Assembly (NCBI RefSeq): GCF_016767175.1 | Contig: NZ_CP068564.1 | Location: forward strand, 992,001-1,056,000 | Length of the DNA: 64,000 bases | Direction of reading: 5' to 3' | Origin: Keratinibaculum paraultunense | GTDB lineage: Bacteria; Bacillota; Clostridia; Tissierellales; Tepidimicrobiaceae | Shown: positions 1 through 8,573 of the stretch, one piece after another | Layout: each line of letters starts with the position of its first letter | How positions within the stretch are numbered: position 1 is the first letter of the stretch | Notes under the pieces: generated by a model | Told to the model about the DNA's origin: nothing | The model's database searches: none | The model's input: only the letters and a program-made list of their open reading frames with translations | Translations under genes and position numbers: made by a program

Positions 1-2
1 GT

Positions 3-1079
3 TTAGAAATAAAAGCTAGATCAGCAATTTTAATGGATTATCATACTGGTGAAATAATTTATGAGAAGAATCCTCATGATAGACTACCTCCTGCAAGTAT
101 TAGCAAAATCATGACTCTTCTATTAGGCATGGAAGCTTTAGAAAATGGAAAAATTAGATTAGAAGATGAGGTTAGAATAAGTGCTCACGCTTCAAAAATG
201 GGAGGAAGTCAATTATGGTTAGAAGAAGGAGAAATTCAGACAGTAGAAAATTTATTTAAAGCTATATGTTTAAGGTCTGCTAACGATGCATCGGTAGCAT
301 TAGCAGAGCATATAGCAGGAAGTGAGATGGCATTTGTAAAAATAATGAATGAAAAAGCAAAAGAGTTAGGAATGGAGAATAGCAATTTTATTAATGCAAC
401 TGGACTGCCTGATGAAAATCAATATGTATCCGCATATGATGTCGCTAAAATGTCTAGAGAATTATTAAAATATGAAAAAATTCATGAATGGTTAACTATT
501 TATATGGATGAAATAAAAGTAGGAAAAAAGAAAGACAAAGTACAAAGTTTAGTTAATACAAATAGATTAGTAATAGATTATGAAGGAACTACAGGAATAA
601 AAACTGGTTCTACAAATGAGGCTGGTTTTTGTTTATCTGCCTCTGCAAAGCGTGGTAATTTACAATTGATAGCAGTAGTTATGGGAAGTGAAACTTCAAA
701 ATCGAGGTTTGAAGAAAGTATAAAATTATTAGATTACGGTTTTGCTAACTATGACTCTTTACTTATTGGTAAAAAAGGAGAGACCATAAGTAAAGTTTTA
801 GTTCATAAGGGTATGGAAGAATATGTTGAAGCGGTTTTAGAAAGAGATGGATATATACTTGTTCCTAAAGGCAAAGGAACAAATATATCAAAGGAAATAA
901 TATTACCTGAATTTGTGGAGAGTCCTATAAGTAAAGGAGAAGAAGTTGGCTACTTAGTTATAAGTTTAGACGGAAAAGAGGTTGATAAAATTAGATTGAT
1001 TTCAAAACATAATATAGATAGAGCTGATTTAAAAAATATGTTTAAAAAAATGTTAAAAAATTTACTTATTAATAAATAG
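3..1079 (+). CDS. D-alanyl-D-alanine carboxypeptidase (DacF/PBP5 type), 5' end missing
   Basis: Serine D,D-carboxypeptidase (peptidase S11) that trims the terminal D-Ala of peptidoglycan stem peptides at the outer membrane face. The reading frame is open from the first bases of the window, upstream of the first ATG at 33, so the gene is cut by the window edge and its signal peptide lies outside. All three active-site motifs are present: SxxK (ASISK), SxN (SANDA) and KTG (KTGSTNEAG). The C-terminal third fits the PBP5 accessory domain plus an amphipathic tail rich in Lys and Leu. A second, divergent paralogue lies at 4189-5298. Confidence 0.9.
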   Translation, partial: LEIKARSAILMDYHTGEIIYEKNPHDRLPPASISKIMTLLLGMEALENGKIRLEDEVRISAHASKMGGSQLWLEEGEIQTVENLFKAICLRSANDASVALAEHIAGSEMAFVKIMNEKAKELGMENSNFINATGLPDENQYVSAYDVAKMSRELLKYEKIHEWLTIYMDEIKVGKKKDKVQSLVNTNRLVIDYEGTTGIKTGSTNEAGFCLSASAKRGNLQLIAVVMGSETSKSRFEESIKLLDYGFANYDSLLIGKKGETISKVLVHKGMEEYVEAVLERDGYILVPKGKGTNISKEIILPEFVESPISKGEEVGYLVISLDGKEVDKIRLISKHNIDRADLKNMFKKMLKNLLINK

Positions 1080-1137
1080 TAAAGTATATATTTGTATTTT
1101 TTATAGAAACATTATAAAATAGAATAGGACTAAAATA

Positions 1138-1168
1138 AACCTCGACTAGGTAGGTCGAGGTTATAATA
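1138..1168 (+). terminator. Probable intrinsic terminator after the first carboxypeptidase gene
   Basis: Perfect 9-bp stem AACCTCGAC / GTCGAGGTT (1138-1146 and 1154-1162) with a 7-nt loop. It is followed by an AT-rich stretch, not a pure T run, so termination may be partial. Confidence 0.6.
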
Positions 1169-1194
1169 ATTAATGATTAGAAAGAGGACAAGAT

Positions 1195-1788
1195 ATGAAA
1201 ATTGATATATTATTAAATATACCTGGATTATTGGTAGCTATAATTATTCATGAATACGCACATGGTTTTATAGCATACTTACTTGGAGATGATACTGCTA
1301 AAAACTCTGGTAGATTAACTCTTAATCCTTTTAAGCATTTTGATATAATTGGATTTGTATTTTTGTTATTATTTAAATTTGGATGGGCAAAGCCTGTACC
1401 AATAAATCCTAATAATTTTAAAAAGCGAAAAAGAGATACTATATTAGTATCTTTGGCAGGTCCTTTTTCCAATTTTATATTAGCTATAATAATAAGTTTT
1501 ATTATATCTTTAGGATTAGTAACTAATAATATTTTATTAAGTATACTAATAATAATGTTATGGTATAATCTAATGTTAGGAGTTTTTAATTTATTACCTT
1601 TTCCACCTTTAGATGGTTCTAAAATATTGGCTAGTTTATTACCTAATAAATATGAATATATATTTTACAAATATGAAAGATATTTATATTTAATATTAAT
1701 TTTATTAATAGTTACAAATACTATTGATAAAATACTTGGACCATTTATAAATTTTAGTTTGAATTTGTTAATTAGAATAGTTGGTTAA
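1195..1788 (+). CDS. Site-2 protease family (M50) membrane metalloprotease
   Basis: Small polytopic zinc protease of the M50 family, 197 aa. Zinc-binding HEYAH (HExxH) lies at residues 19-23 inside the first membrane segment. The third-ligand motif NLLPFPPLDG is at about residues 132-141, and the conserved AGPFSNF segment at 88-94. There is no PDZ domain, so it belongs to the short YwhC-like group rather than RseP/RasP. The substrate is unknown. It sits directly before scpA, as is common in Clostridia. The start has an AGAGGACAAG ribosome site. Confidence 0.88.
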   Translation: MKIDILLNIPGLLVAIIIHEYAHGFIAYLLGDDTAKNSGRLTLNPFKHFDIIGFVFLLLFKFGWAKPVPINPNNFKKRKRDTILVSLAGPFSNFILAIIISFIISLGLVTNNILLSILIIMLWYNLMLGVFNLLPFPPLDGSKILASLLPNKYEYIFYKYERYLYLILILLIVTNTIDKILGPFINFSLNLLIRIVG

Positions 1789-1804
1789 TATAGGGGTTTT
1801 TTGT

Positions 1805-2542
1805 ATGGAATATAAAATTATACTAGAGTCTTTTGAAGGACCTATGGATTTATTGTTACATCTTATAGATGAAGCAAAGATTGATATATATGATATTCCT
1901 ATAAATGAGATAACAGAACAATATTTAGAATATATTACTAAGATGGAAGAGTTGGATTTGGAAATTACAAGTGATTTTTTGTTGATGGCTGCTACATTAC
2001 TTGAAATAAAATCAAAGATGCTTCTTCCTCAACTTGATAAAAATGAAGAAAAGCAATTGGAAATGGAAGAAAATGATCCTAGATTAGAATTAACTAAAAA
2101 ATTGATAGAATATAAAAAATTTAAGTATATTTCTAAAGAACTAAAAGAATATGAAGAAATCCAAAGAAAAGTTTTTTACAAACCTAAAGAAGATTTATCT
2201 TTATTTATAGAAGAAGATGAAAGTTTAAAGCCAATGGATTTAGATGAACTGGTAAAAGCCTTCAATTGTATACTTGCTAAAACTAAAGACAGTAATAATA
2301 TTATTGATGTAGATAAGATACAAAGAGAAGAATATACACTAGATAAATGTATGGAAAATATAAAAAAGAAATTAAGTAATAAAAAACAAATAAAGTTTCA
2401 GCATTTATTTGACGAGAATGTTGATAAGCAAGAAATAATAGTTACGTTCTTGTCTTTACTTGAATTAATTAAAATGAAAGAAGTTGTTGTATATCAAGAA
2501 AAAAATTTTTCAAATATTGTGATTAAAAAAAGAGGTGTTTGA
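1805..2542 (+). CDS. scpA: Segregation and condensation protein A
   Basis: Kleisin subunit of the SMC-ScpAB condensin, which bridges Smc heads for chromosome compaction and segregation. The N-terminal kleisin signature (ESFEGPMDLLLHLI) and the C-terminal winged-helix region are visible, and length is about 245 aa, normal for ScpA. An in-frame ATG at 1781 overlaps the preceding gene, but AGGGG at 1792-1796 is correctly spaced for ATG 1805, which also gives the usual N-terminus. The stop overlaps the upstream part of scpB, so translation is probably coupled. Confidence 0.95.
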   Translation: MEYKIILESFEGPMDLLLHLIDEAKIDIYDIPINEITEQYLEYITKMEELDLEITSDFLLMAATLLEIKSKMLLPQLDKNEEKQLEMEENDPRLELTKKLIEYKKFKYISKELKEYEEIQRKVFYKPKEDLSLFIEEDESLKPMDLDELVKAFNCILAKTKDSNNIIDVDKIQREEYTLDKCMENIKKKLSNKKQIKFQHLFDENVDKQEIIVTFLSLLELIKMKEVVVYQEKNFSNIVIKKRGV

Positions 2543-2544
2543 TA

Positions 2545-3072
2545 GTGGATGAACGGGAGATAAAGGCAATAATAGAAGCATTATTATTTGTTTGGGGTGA
2601 TCCTTTATCTTTAAGTGATATATCTAGAATTATTGAATTAGATGAAGAAAATGTAAAAGAAATATTAGATAATATGATTGCTGAATTTGATTTCTATAGA
2701 AGGGGTTTAAAAATAATATGTATAGAGGACAAGTATCAATTAGCTACTAGACCTGAACATTATCAATGGATTAAAAAGTTAACTCATGAAAAGAAAACTA
2801 AAAGCTTATCAGCAGCAGCTTTAGAAACTTTATCTATTATTGCTTATAAACAGCCTATAACTAAAAATGAAATAGAAGACATAAGAGGAGTTAGATGTGA
2901 TAAGGTCATAGATACATTGCAAGAAAAAGGTTTAATAGAAGAAAAAGGGCGACTAGAAAGAACTGGTCGTCCAATAATATATGGCACTACAAGTGAATTT
3001 TTAAAATATTTTGGTTTAGAAAGCTTAAAAGATTTACCTTCGCTTAAGGATATAAGAATAAAAAAAGAATAA
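2545..3072 (+). CDS. scpB: Segregation and condensation protein B
   Basis: Winged-helix partner of ScpA that dimerises and binds the kleisin in the Smc complex. About 175 aa with two winged-helix domains; the conserved segment ALETLSIIAYKQPIT is near residues 90-105. Start choice: a TTG at 2539 is almost on top of the AGAGGTG ribosome site (2531-2537), while GTG 2545 is spaced 7 nt from it, so GTG is preferred. It is in an operon with scpA and is followed by a strong terminator. Confidence 0.94.
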   Translation: MDEREIKAIIEALLFVWGDPLSLSDISRIIELDEENVKEILDNMIAEFDFYRRGLKIICIEDKYQLATRPEHYQWIKKLTHEKKTKSLSAAALETLSIIAYKQPITKNEIEDIRGVRCDKVIDTLQEKGLIEEKGRLERTGRPIIYGTTSEFLKYFGLESLKDLPSLKDIRIKKE

Positions 3073-3102
3073 TACCTTTTAAAAGGTATTATTCTTTTTT
3101 TA
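3069..3102 (+). terminator. Intrinsic terminator after scpB
   Basis: Inverted repeat AATAATACCTTTT / AAAAGGTATTATT, starting within the scpB stop codon, followed by CTTTTTTT. Confidence 0.85.
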
Positions 3103-3149
3103 TTTGGAAAGATATAGTTATAGTAATTCATTTACATTGGGGTGTTTAC

Positions 3150-3713
3150 ATGAAATATTTATTAATTTTAATACTTTTATTAACTTTTATTTTGTTATTA
3201 TCGTATATAAAATTTAATATTCAATTTATATATAAAACTGATGAAGTAAAGTTTGAGATGTCTATATCTTTATTTAAGATTTTTAATTTTAAAATAAAAC
3301 CATTTAGCGATAAAAAACGGAAGATAAATAAAAAAAGTGGTTTTAATCAATTTTATTTGAATAAAGATTTTTTAAATTATATATTGGATAAAATTATATT
3401 AAAGCAATTAACGTGGAAAACTAAAATAGGATTTAATGATGCATTTTTAACAGCTATAGTATATGGAAGTATTTGGAGTATAAAAAGCGTTTTAATTAGT
3501 TTTATATTAACAAATAAAGAAATAGAATATTTAGATTTTGATGTTGAAGCTATATTTAATAAAGAAGAACTCAATGTTTTATTTAATTGTATAATAAGAA
3601 TAAGAATGGTTTATATTATAATTATATGGATTAAAATATTAAGAATGCGTAAAGGTGGTGGCAAAAATGTCAGAACATCCAATAGAAGGGCTTATGCATA
3701 CAACAATGAATAG
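3150..3713 (+). CDS. DUF2953 membrane protein (YtfI-like)
   Basis: Uncharacterised protein of 187 aa with one N-terminal transmembrane segment (residues 3-22) and a soluble domain. The DUF2953 pattern WKTKIGFNDAFLTAIVYG is near residues 90-107. It is placed immediately before, and overlapping by 47 nt, the GerW/YtfJ gene; the same ytfI-ytfJ pairing is known in Bacillus, so a spore-related role is inferred. Its C-terminal 15 residues are coded by the overlap and are probably not conserved. Confidence 0.75.
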   Translation: MKYLLILILLLTFILLLSYIKFNIQFIYKTDEVKFEMSISLFKIFNFKIKPFSDKKRKINKKSGFNQFYLNKDFLNYILDKIILKQLTWKTKIGFNDAFLTAIVYGSIWSIKSVLISFILTNKEIEYLDFDVEAIFNKEELNVLFNCIIRIRMVYIIIIWIKILRMRKGGGKNVRTSNRRAYAYNNE

Positions 3714-4098
3714 CTTAAAAGAAATGGTTGATGTAAATACTATTATTGGTGACCCAGTTCAATCAGAAGACGGTTTAATTATTATACCAGTTTCAAAAAT
3801 TTGCTTTGGTTTTGCATCTGGAGGAACAGAGTTTAAAAAAATATTAAATAATAAGGAAACAAACATTTCTGATGAGAAATTACCTTTTGGAGGGGGTAGT
3901 GGTGCAGGAGTTTCAGTTCAACCAGTAGGTTTTATTGTTGTAGGAAATGATCAAATTAAGTTACTAACAGTGGATGAAGGAAATACAGCTTTAAGTAGTT
4001 TATTTGATTTTCTAGGTAAGGTAGTAGATAATGTGCAGGAATCTATGACTAAAAATAAAGCTAAGAATGATTATGATGATTCCATAGATATTAGCTAA
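3667..4098 (+). CDS. ytfJ: GerW/YtfJ family sporulation protein
   Basis: Spore protein of the GerW family, needed in Bacillus for germination or access of SleB-type lytic enzymes. The opening residues (EHPIEGLMHTTMNSLKEM) and the glycine-rich FGGGSGAGVSVQPVGFIVV stretch are hallmarks. In-frame GTG codons at 3655 and 3658 lie inside the AAAGGTGGTGG ribosome site; ATG 3667 gives the family N-terminus. 143 aa, typical. It overlaps the end of the DUF2953 gene, suggesting coupled translation. The Asp/Lys-rich tail is variable in the family. Confidence 0.92.
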   Translation: MSEHPIEGLMHTTMNSLKEMVDVNTIIGDPVQSEDGLIIIPVSKICFGFASGGTEFKKILNNKETNISDEKLPFGGGSGAGVSVQPVGFIVVGNDQIKLLTVDEGNTALSSLFDFLGKVVDNVQESMTKNKAKNDYDDSIDIS

Positions 4099-4129
4099 AT
4101 ATAATCAAATATTAAAATTAGTTTATTGG

Positions 4130-4160
4130 AGAAGCAGAATATTTCTGCTTCTATTAATTT
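4130..4160 (+). terminator. Weak terminator-like hairpin after ytfJ
   Basis: Perfect 10-bp stem AGAAGCAGAA / TTCTGCTTCT with a 3-nt loop (4130-4152), then TATTAATTTAATT. It falls inside the extended reading frame of the next gene, arguing that gene starts downstream. Confidence 0.5.
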
Positions 4161-4188
4161 AATTATTAAAATGAAAGGAAGATTCTAT

Positions 4189-5298
4189 TTGAAAAAAAAT
4201 ATTTTTATATTATTGCTTACTATCATCTTGTTTATAAGTAGTTATTCATTTGGGCAAAAACCGAATATTAGTGCACAAAGTGCTATATTAATGGATAAAG
4301 AGTCGGGTAGAATACTAATTGAATATAATCCTTATATAAGATTACCCATGGCTAGCACTACCAAAATAATGACAGCATTAATTGCATTAGAAAGAGGAAA
4401 TATAAATGATAAGATTGAAATAAAAAAACATTATGTGGGTGTTGAAGGCTCTAGCATATATCTTTATGAAGGTGAAATTATAAGTTTAGAAGATTTATTA
4501 TATGGTTTAATGTTAAGATCTGGAAATGATGCTGCTATTGCTATAGCTGATTATATTGGGGGTAATATTGAACAATTTGTATTTATGATGAACCAAAAGG
4601 CTAAAATTATTGGTGCTAATAATACAAATTTTGTGAATCCTCATGGTCTTCATGATGATAATCATTATACAACAGCTTATGATCTTGCATTAATAACTAA
4701 AGAAGCAATGAATATTGAGAAATTTACAGAAATTGTGAAGTCGAAAATGTGGAAGGCTCATAGGGAGAAAAATAATTTATTCTATAATAAAAATAATACT
4801 CTTTGGGAATATGAAGGAGGTGATGGGGTAAAAATTGGATATACTATAAGGGCAGGAAGATGTTTAGTATCTAGTGCAACTCGGAATGGGCGTACTATTA
4901 TTGCAATAGTGCTTAATGATAGAAATTGGTTTAATGATTGTTATAATTTACTAGATTATGGATTTGAGAATTTTAGAAACTATGTAATATTTGATAGAGG
5001 TCAGTGTTTGAGAGAAATTGCTGTGATAAATGGCAGGAAAGATTTTGTATCAGTTGTGATAAAAAATTTATTTACTTATCCATTAAAAGAAGAGGAACTA
5101 GATAAAGTTAAAATCTATATTGATTTACCAAATGAAATACTTGCACCAATAGAAAAAAATCAAGTTATAGGTAAAGCTAGGGTATATTTAGATGGAGTAT
5201 TAATCCATGAGGAAGATATTATATCTAAAGAAGCTGTAGCAAAACTAGGTTTTTTTGAGAGTTTAATTAAAACTATAAACACAAAAGATAAAAATTGA
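4189..5298 (+). CDS. DacF-type D-Ala-D-Ala carboxypeptidase paralogue with KIG in place of KTG
   Basis: Secreted serine carboxypeptidase-like protein (S11). The TTG at 4189 is taken as start because AAAGGAAGA (4174-4182) precedes it and the signal peptide KKNIFILLLTIILF then begins at residue 2; ATG 4171 is an alternative, and ATG 4126 lies upstream of a hairpin. SxxK (ASTTK) and SxN (RSGND) are intact. The third motif reads VKIGYTIRAG, so the usual KTG is KIG, removing the hydroxyl residue next to the catalytic lysine. The enzyme may be weakened or altered. The C-terminal PBP5-like domain is present. About 369 aa. Confidence 0.88.
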   Translation: MKKNIFILLLTIILFISSYSFGQKPNISAQSAILMDKESGRILIEYNPYIRLPMASTTKIMTALIALERGNINDKIEIKKHYVGVEGSSIYLYEGEIISLEDLLYGLMLRSGNDAAIAIADYIGGNIEQFVFMMNQKAKIIGANNTNFVNPHGLHDDNHYTTAYDLALITKEAMNIEKFTEIVKSKMWKAHREKNNLFYNKNNTLWEYEGGDGVKIGYTIRAGRCLVSSATRNGRTIIAIVLNDRNWFNDCYNLLDYGFENFRNYVIFDRGQCLREIAVINGRKDFVSVVIKNLFTYPLKEEELDKVKIYIDLPNEILAPIEKNQVIGKARVYLDGVLIHEEDIISKEAVAKLGFFESLIKTINTKDKN

Positions 5299-5317
5299 AA
5301 TTTATATCATATATTTA

Positions 5318-5340
5318 TTAGCCCTCAGGGCTTTTTTATT
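5318..5340 (+). terminator. Intrinsic terminator
   Basis: Short stem AGCCC-TCA-GGGCT followed by TTTTTTATTTG, directly after the carboxypeptidase gene. Confidence 0.75.
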
Positions 5341-5404
5341 TGTCACAAATGAGGGTTATTTTAAATATGTTATATATATGAAAGGATTTTGAGAGGTGAT
5401 TTAT

Positions 5405-6340
5405 ATGAATTTTTATAAGTGTATGGATTCTGGTAGTAAATATTGTCCGTGTAATTTAGCATATACTATGGATTGTATTTCTTGTTCTCATTTAAGAGGA
5501 GAAGATTTTTGTGATTGTATATGGAACGGAGTTTGTATTCTTTATGAAAAATATATGAAGAATGAAGAAGATATAAACCAGAGAAAAGATTATAAAGGGA
5601 AAATAATAGAAAAAATATCTTTAGATAGAAATTTATATCTATTGAAAATAAAATTGGATAAGAGTTTTATAAGAGATTTAGATATCATAGGTTCCTATAT
5701 ATTTATTAGAAAAAATAATACTAATTCTCATTATGATACTCCTATGTCAGTATTTAATTTGGATGAAGATCATATATATATTGTGTATCAAGAAATAGGA
5801 CCTAAAACTAAAAATTTTAATAAGGGAGATAAGCTAATTATAAAAGGGCCATACTGGAGTGGAATAATAGGAGATGGAGACTTATCAAAACAAGAAAATA
5901 GTTCTATACTTATTGTTGCTAGAGGAATTGGGCAATCGTCAATTTTAATACCTATAAATAAACTACTTAATAAAGGAAATGATATAGTATTGTTTTTAGA
6001 TAAAGGAAAATTTAATTCTTTGTATTCCATTGACTATATGGATACTGAAAAGATAAGAATAATACCTATAGATTTATTTAATTATGAAGATGAATTGATG
6101 TTAAGAAAATACATTAAAGAAAATTCAGTTGATGTAATATTTAGTGCTGGATCAGATATGGTCCATCGAAAAATAAAATCTATAATAGAAAAATCTACAA
6201 AATCAATTAAATGGTTTGTTTCTAATAATAGCGTTATTTGTTGTGGCGAGGGTATATGTGGTGCTTGCATAAGAAAAACAAAAGATAAAGATAAAATTAA
6301 GCTGTGTAAGACTATGATTAATCCAATAAATATTTATTAA
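5405..6340 (+). CDS. PyrK-like FAD/[2Fe-2S] electron-transfer flavoprotein with Cys-rich N-terminus
   Basis: A protein of about 311 aa. The Cys-rich head (residues 1-50, with CPC, CISC, CDC and C-I repeats) could bind an iron-sulfur cluster. A ferredoxin-reductase-like FAD/NAD(P) module follows, with the TPMSVFNL flavin-binding segment near residue 110. A PyrK-type [2Fe-2S] motif, CGEGICGAC, is near residue 285. PyrK normally passes electrons from dihydroorotate dehydrogenase to NAD, but no pyrD is nearby. The partner is the FAD oxidoreductase 12 nt downstream, so the two probably form one redox enzyme of unknown substrate. ATG 5405 is chosen because GAGAGGTGA is spaced for it; GTG 5396 sits inside that site. 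Confidence 0.75.
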   Translation: MNFYKCMDSGSKYCPCNLAYTMDCISCSHLRGEDFCDCIWNGVCILYEKYMKNEEDINQRKDYKGKIIEKISLDRNLYLLKIKLDKSFIRDLDIIGSYIFIRKNNTNSHYDTPMSVFNLDEDHIYIVYQEIGPKTKNFNKGDKLIIKGPYWSGIIGDGDLSKQENSSILIVARGIGQSSILIPINKLLNKGNDIVLFLDKGKFNSLYSIDYMDTEKIRIIPIDLFNYEDELMLRKYIKENSVDVIFSAGSDMVHRKIKSIIEKSTKSIKWFVSNNSVICCGEGICGACIRKTKDKDKIKLCKTMINPINIY

Positions 6341-6352
6341 GGAGGAATCTTT

Positions 6353-7627
6353 ATGAATAAGGTAGTAATTATAGGCGGTGGTTGGGCTGGATGTGCAGCG
6401 AGTATAGCTGCTATTAAGTTAGGAGTTTCAGTGGTTCTAATTGAAAAAACAGATATGTTACTAGGTTTAGGTAATGTAGGAGGGATAATGAGAAATAATG
6501 GTCGATATACAGCAGCAGAAGAAAATATTTTTTTAGGAAGAGATGAGCTATTTGATATAACAGATAAATTTACTTTGCATAAAGATATAGAATTCCCTGG
6601 TCATAAACATGCATATTTATATGATGTAACAAAAATTGAACCAGCTGTTAGAAAATTAATATTATCATTAGGTGTTGAATTAAAGTTGCAAAAACGAGCT
6701 ATAGATGTAATATTAGAAGATGATTATATAAAAGGTATTGTACTAGATGATGGAGAAATAATATATGGTGATGGTTTTATAGAAACAACAGGCTCTACTG
6801 GTCCTATGGGAAATTGCCTGAAGTATGGTAACGGTTGTGCTATGTGTATTTTAAGGTGTCCTACTTTTGGTCCAAGAATTAGTATAAGTCAAAAAGCTGG
6901 AGTTAAGGATATAGTAGGTATGAAGAAGGATGGTTCTTATGGAGCATTTAGTGGTTCTTGTAAACTAAATAAAGATTCATTAAGTATTGAAATAAAAAAT
7001 GAGTTGGAAGAAAAAGGAGTTGTATTACTTCCTATTCCTCAGGAAGATATTAAGCGAGAAAAATTGTCTAAAAAAGTATGTCAACAATATGCATTAGATG
7101 AATATGCAGAAAATGTAATATTATTGGATACTGGGCATGCTAAGATGATGACACCATTTTATCCATTAGAAAAACTTAGAAAAATTAGAGGCTTAGAAAA
7201 TGCTCGTTATGAAGATCCATATTCAGGTGGTATAGGTAATTCAGTAAGATATCTATCTATTGCTCCAAGGGATAATACTATGAAAGTTAAGGGAATAAAA
7301 AATTTGTTTTGTGCAGGTGAAAAATCAGGTCTATTTGTTGGGCACACAGAAGCAATTGTTACAGGCAGTTTGGCAGGATACAATAGTGTCAGATATGTAT
7401 TTAATAGAGAGTTATTAAAACTTCCTACAGATTTGGCTATTGGAGATTTAATTTATTTTGTAAATAAAAAAATGAAAACAGAAGAAGGTTTAAAAGATAG
7501 ATATACCTTTGCAGGAAGTACTTATTTTAATAGAATGATTGATAAAGGTTTATATACTACTAATGATCAGCAAATAAGAGATAGAGTTGAAAAATTAGGA
7601 TTATTAAATATATATAATAGAATTTAA
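6353..7627 (+). CDS. FAD-dependent oxidoreductase, partner of the PyrK-like flavoprotein
   Basis: A 424-aa flavoprotein with an N-terminal dinucleotide fold (VVIIGGGWAGCAASIAA, residues 4-20). Near residue 160 there is a cysteine cluster (CLKYGNGCAMCILRCPTFGP). Near the C-terminus the motif IKNLFCAGEKSGLFVGHTE resembles the FAD-closing motif of MnmG/TrmFO proteins. The resemblance suggests a GidA-like fold, but it is not MnmG or TrmFO, which have different lengths and motifs. It is translated right after the PyrK-like gene from an AAGGAGGAATC site. The substrate is unknown. Inference: NAD(P)H electrons enter by the PyrK-like protein and reach this subunit through the Fe-S cluster. Confidence 0.72.
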   Translation: MNKVVIIGGGWAGCAASIAAIKLGVSVVLIEKTDMLLGLGNVGGIMRNNGRYTAAEENIFLGRDELFDITDKFTLHKDIEFPGHKHAYLYDVTKIEPAVRKLILSLGVELKLQKRAIDVILEDDYIKGIVLDDGEIIYGDGFIETTGSTGPMGNCLKYGNGCAMCILRCPTFGPRISISQKAGVKDIVGMKKDGSYGAFSGSCKLNKDSLSIEIKNELEEKGVVLLPIPQEDIKREKLSKKVCQQYALDEYAENVILLDTGHAKMMTPFYPLEKLRKIRGLENARYEDPYSGGIGNSVRYLSIAPRDNTMKVKGIKNLFCAGEKSGLFVGHTEAIVTGSLAGYNSVRYVFNRELLKLPTDLAIGDLIYFVNKKMKTEEGLKDRYTFAGSTYFNRMIDKGLYTTNDQQIRDRVEKLGLLNIYNRI

Positions 7628-7695
7628 TGATAATTTACAAGATAGATAAAAAAAGGTATTATATACTATAGTTGAACTTAGAAAGGATGAGGTAG

Positions 7696-8403
7696 ATGAG
7701 GTTACAGAAATATATGGCTAAATGTGGTGTGGCTTCAAGAAGAAAGTCTGAAGAAATTATACTTGAAGGTAGGGTAAAGGTAAATGGAATTATTGAAAAG
7801 AAACTAGGTACTGTTATTGATCCAAATAAAGATGTGATAGAAGTTGACAATAAAATAATTAATATGGAGGAAAATAAAGTATATATTATGTTAAACAAAC
7901 CTGAAGGATATGTCACAACTGTAAAGGATAAATATAGTAAAAAGATTGTATTAGATTTAATAGTTGGAATTGATGAAAGAATCTATCCAGTAGGTAGATT
8001 AGATTCAGAAACAACTGGATTGTTGCTTATGACTAATGATGGAGATTTAACTTATAAATTAACCCATCCAAGTTATCAAGTTCCTAAAAAATATATTGCT
8101 TTAGTAGAAGGTATACCAAATAATAAAAAACTTCATAAATTTAGAAGAGGACTTAAAATAGATGGAAGGATAACAGCAGAAGCGTATATAAAAATACTAA
8201 AAGAATATAAGAATACTTCATTATTAGAAATTTCAATACATGAAGGGAGAAATAGACAAATAAGGAAAATGTGTCAGCATATTGGTCACCCAGTCATTAA
8301 GTTAAAAAGAGTAGCTATTGGAGAATTAGAACTGGGGAAATTAGAAGTTGGAAAATGGAGATACTTAACTTCTAAAGAAGTTAAGTATCTCAAAACGCTT
8401 TAG
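7696..8403 (+). CDS. rluB: 23S rRNA pseudouridine synthase, RluB/RsuA family
   Basis: Isomerises a uridine in 23S rRNA (position 2605 in E. coli RluB). N-terminal S4 RNA-binding domain (MRLQKYMAKCGVASRRKSEE, residues 1-20 onward). The catalytic motif GRLDSETTGLLLMTNDG (residues about 97-113) contains the catalytic aspartate. The C-terminal EGRNRQIRKM segment is typical. 235 aa is the normal length. In Bacillus the rluB gene also lies near scpAB, so the association is old. Confidence 0.93.
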   Translation: MRLQKYMAKCGVASRRKSEEIILEGRVKVNGIIEKKLGTVIDPNKDVIEVDNKIINMEENKVYIMLNKPEGYVTTVKDKYSKKIVLDLIVGIDERIYPVGRLDSETTGLLLMTNDGDLTYKLTHPSYQVPKKYIALVEGIPNNKKLHKFRRGLKIDGRITAEAYIKILKEYKNTSLLEISIHEGRNRQIRKMCQHIGHPVIKLKRVAIGELELGKLEVGKWRYLTSKEVKYLKTL

Positions 8404-8440
8404 TATTGTAGCGATATACAGCACTACAATACTTTTATTT
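8402..8440 (+). terminator. Intrinsic terminator after rluB
   Basis: Stem AGTATTGTAG / CTACAATACT (8402-8411 and 8424-8433) with a 12-nt loop, followed by TTTATTT. The stem begins inside the stop codon. Confidence 0.75.
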
Positions 8441-8573
8441 AACCTTTATTTTTAATATAATATCTATTATAATTGATGTAGAGTTAAAAAAAGACAAAAT
8501 AATTATAATTGTATTATTTAATTAGAAGAATATATATAATTTTTTTGAGTATGTTGTTTATGTGGTGATAAAA

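Noticed and set aside
1248-1472. Minus-strand frame inside the M50 protease gene
   Set aside because: Shadow of the real plus-strand gene, as are the other antisense frames of 60-120 codons across the window.
6353-7627. Assignment as MnmG or TrmFO
   Set aside because: Only the FAD-closing motif and general fold agree; length, cysteine cluster and partner gene differ.
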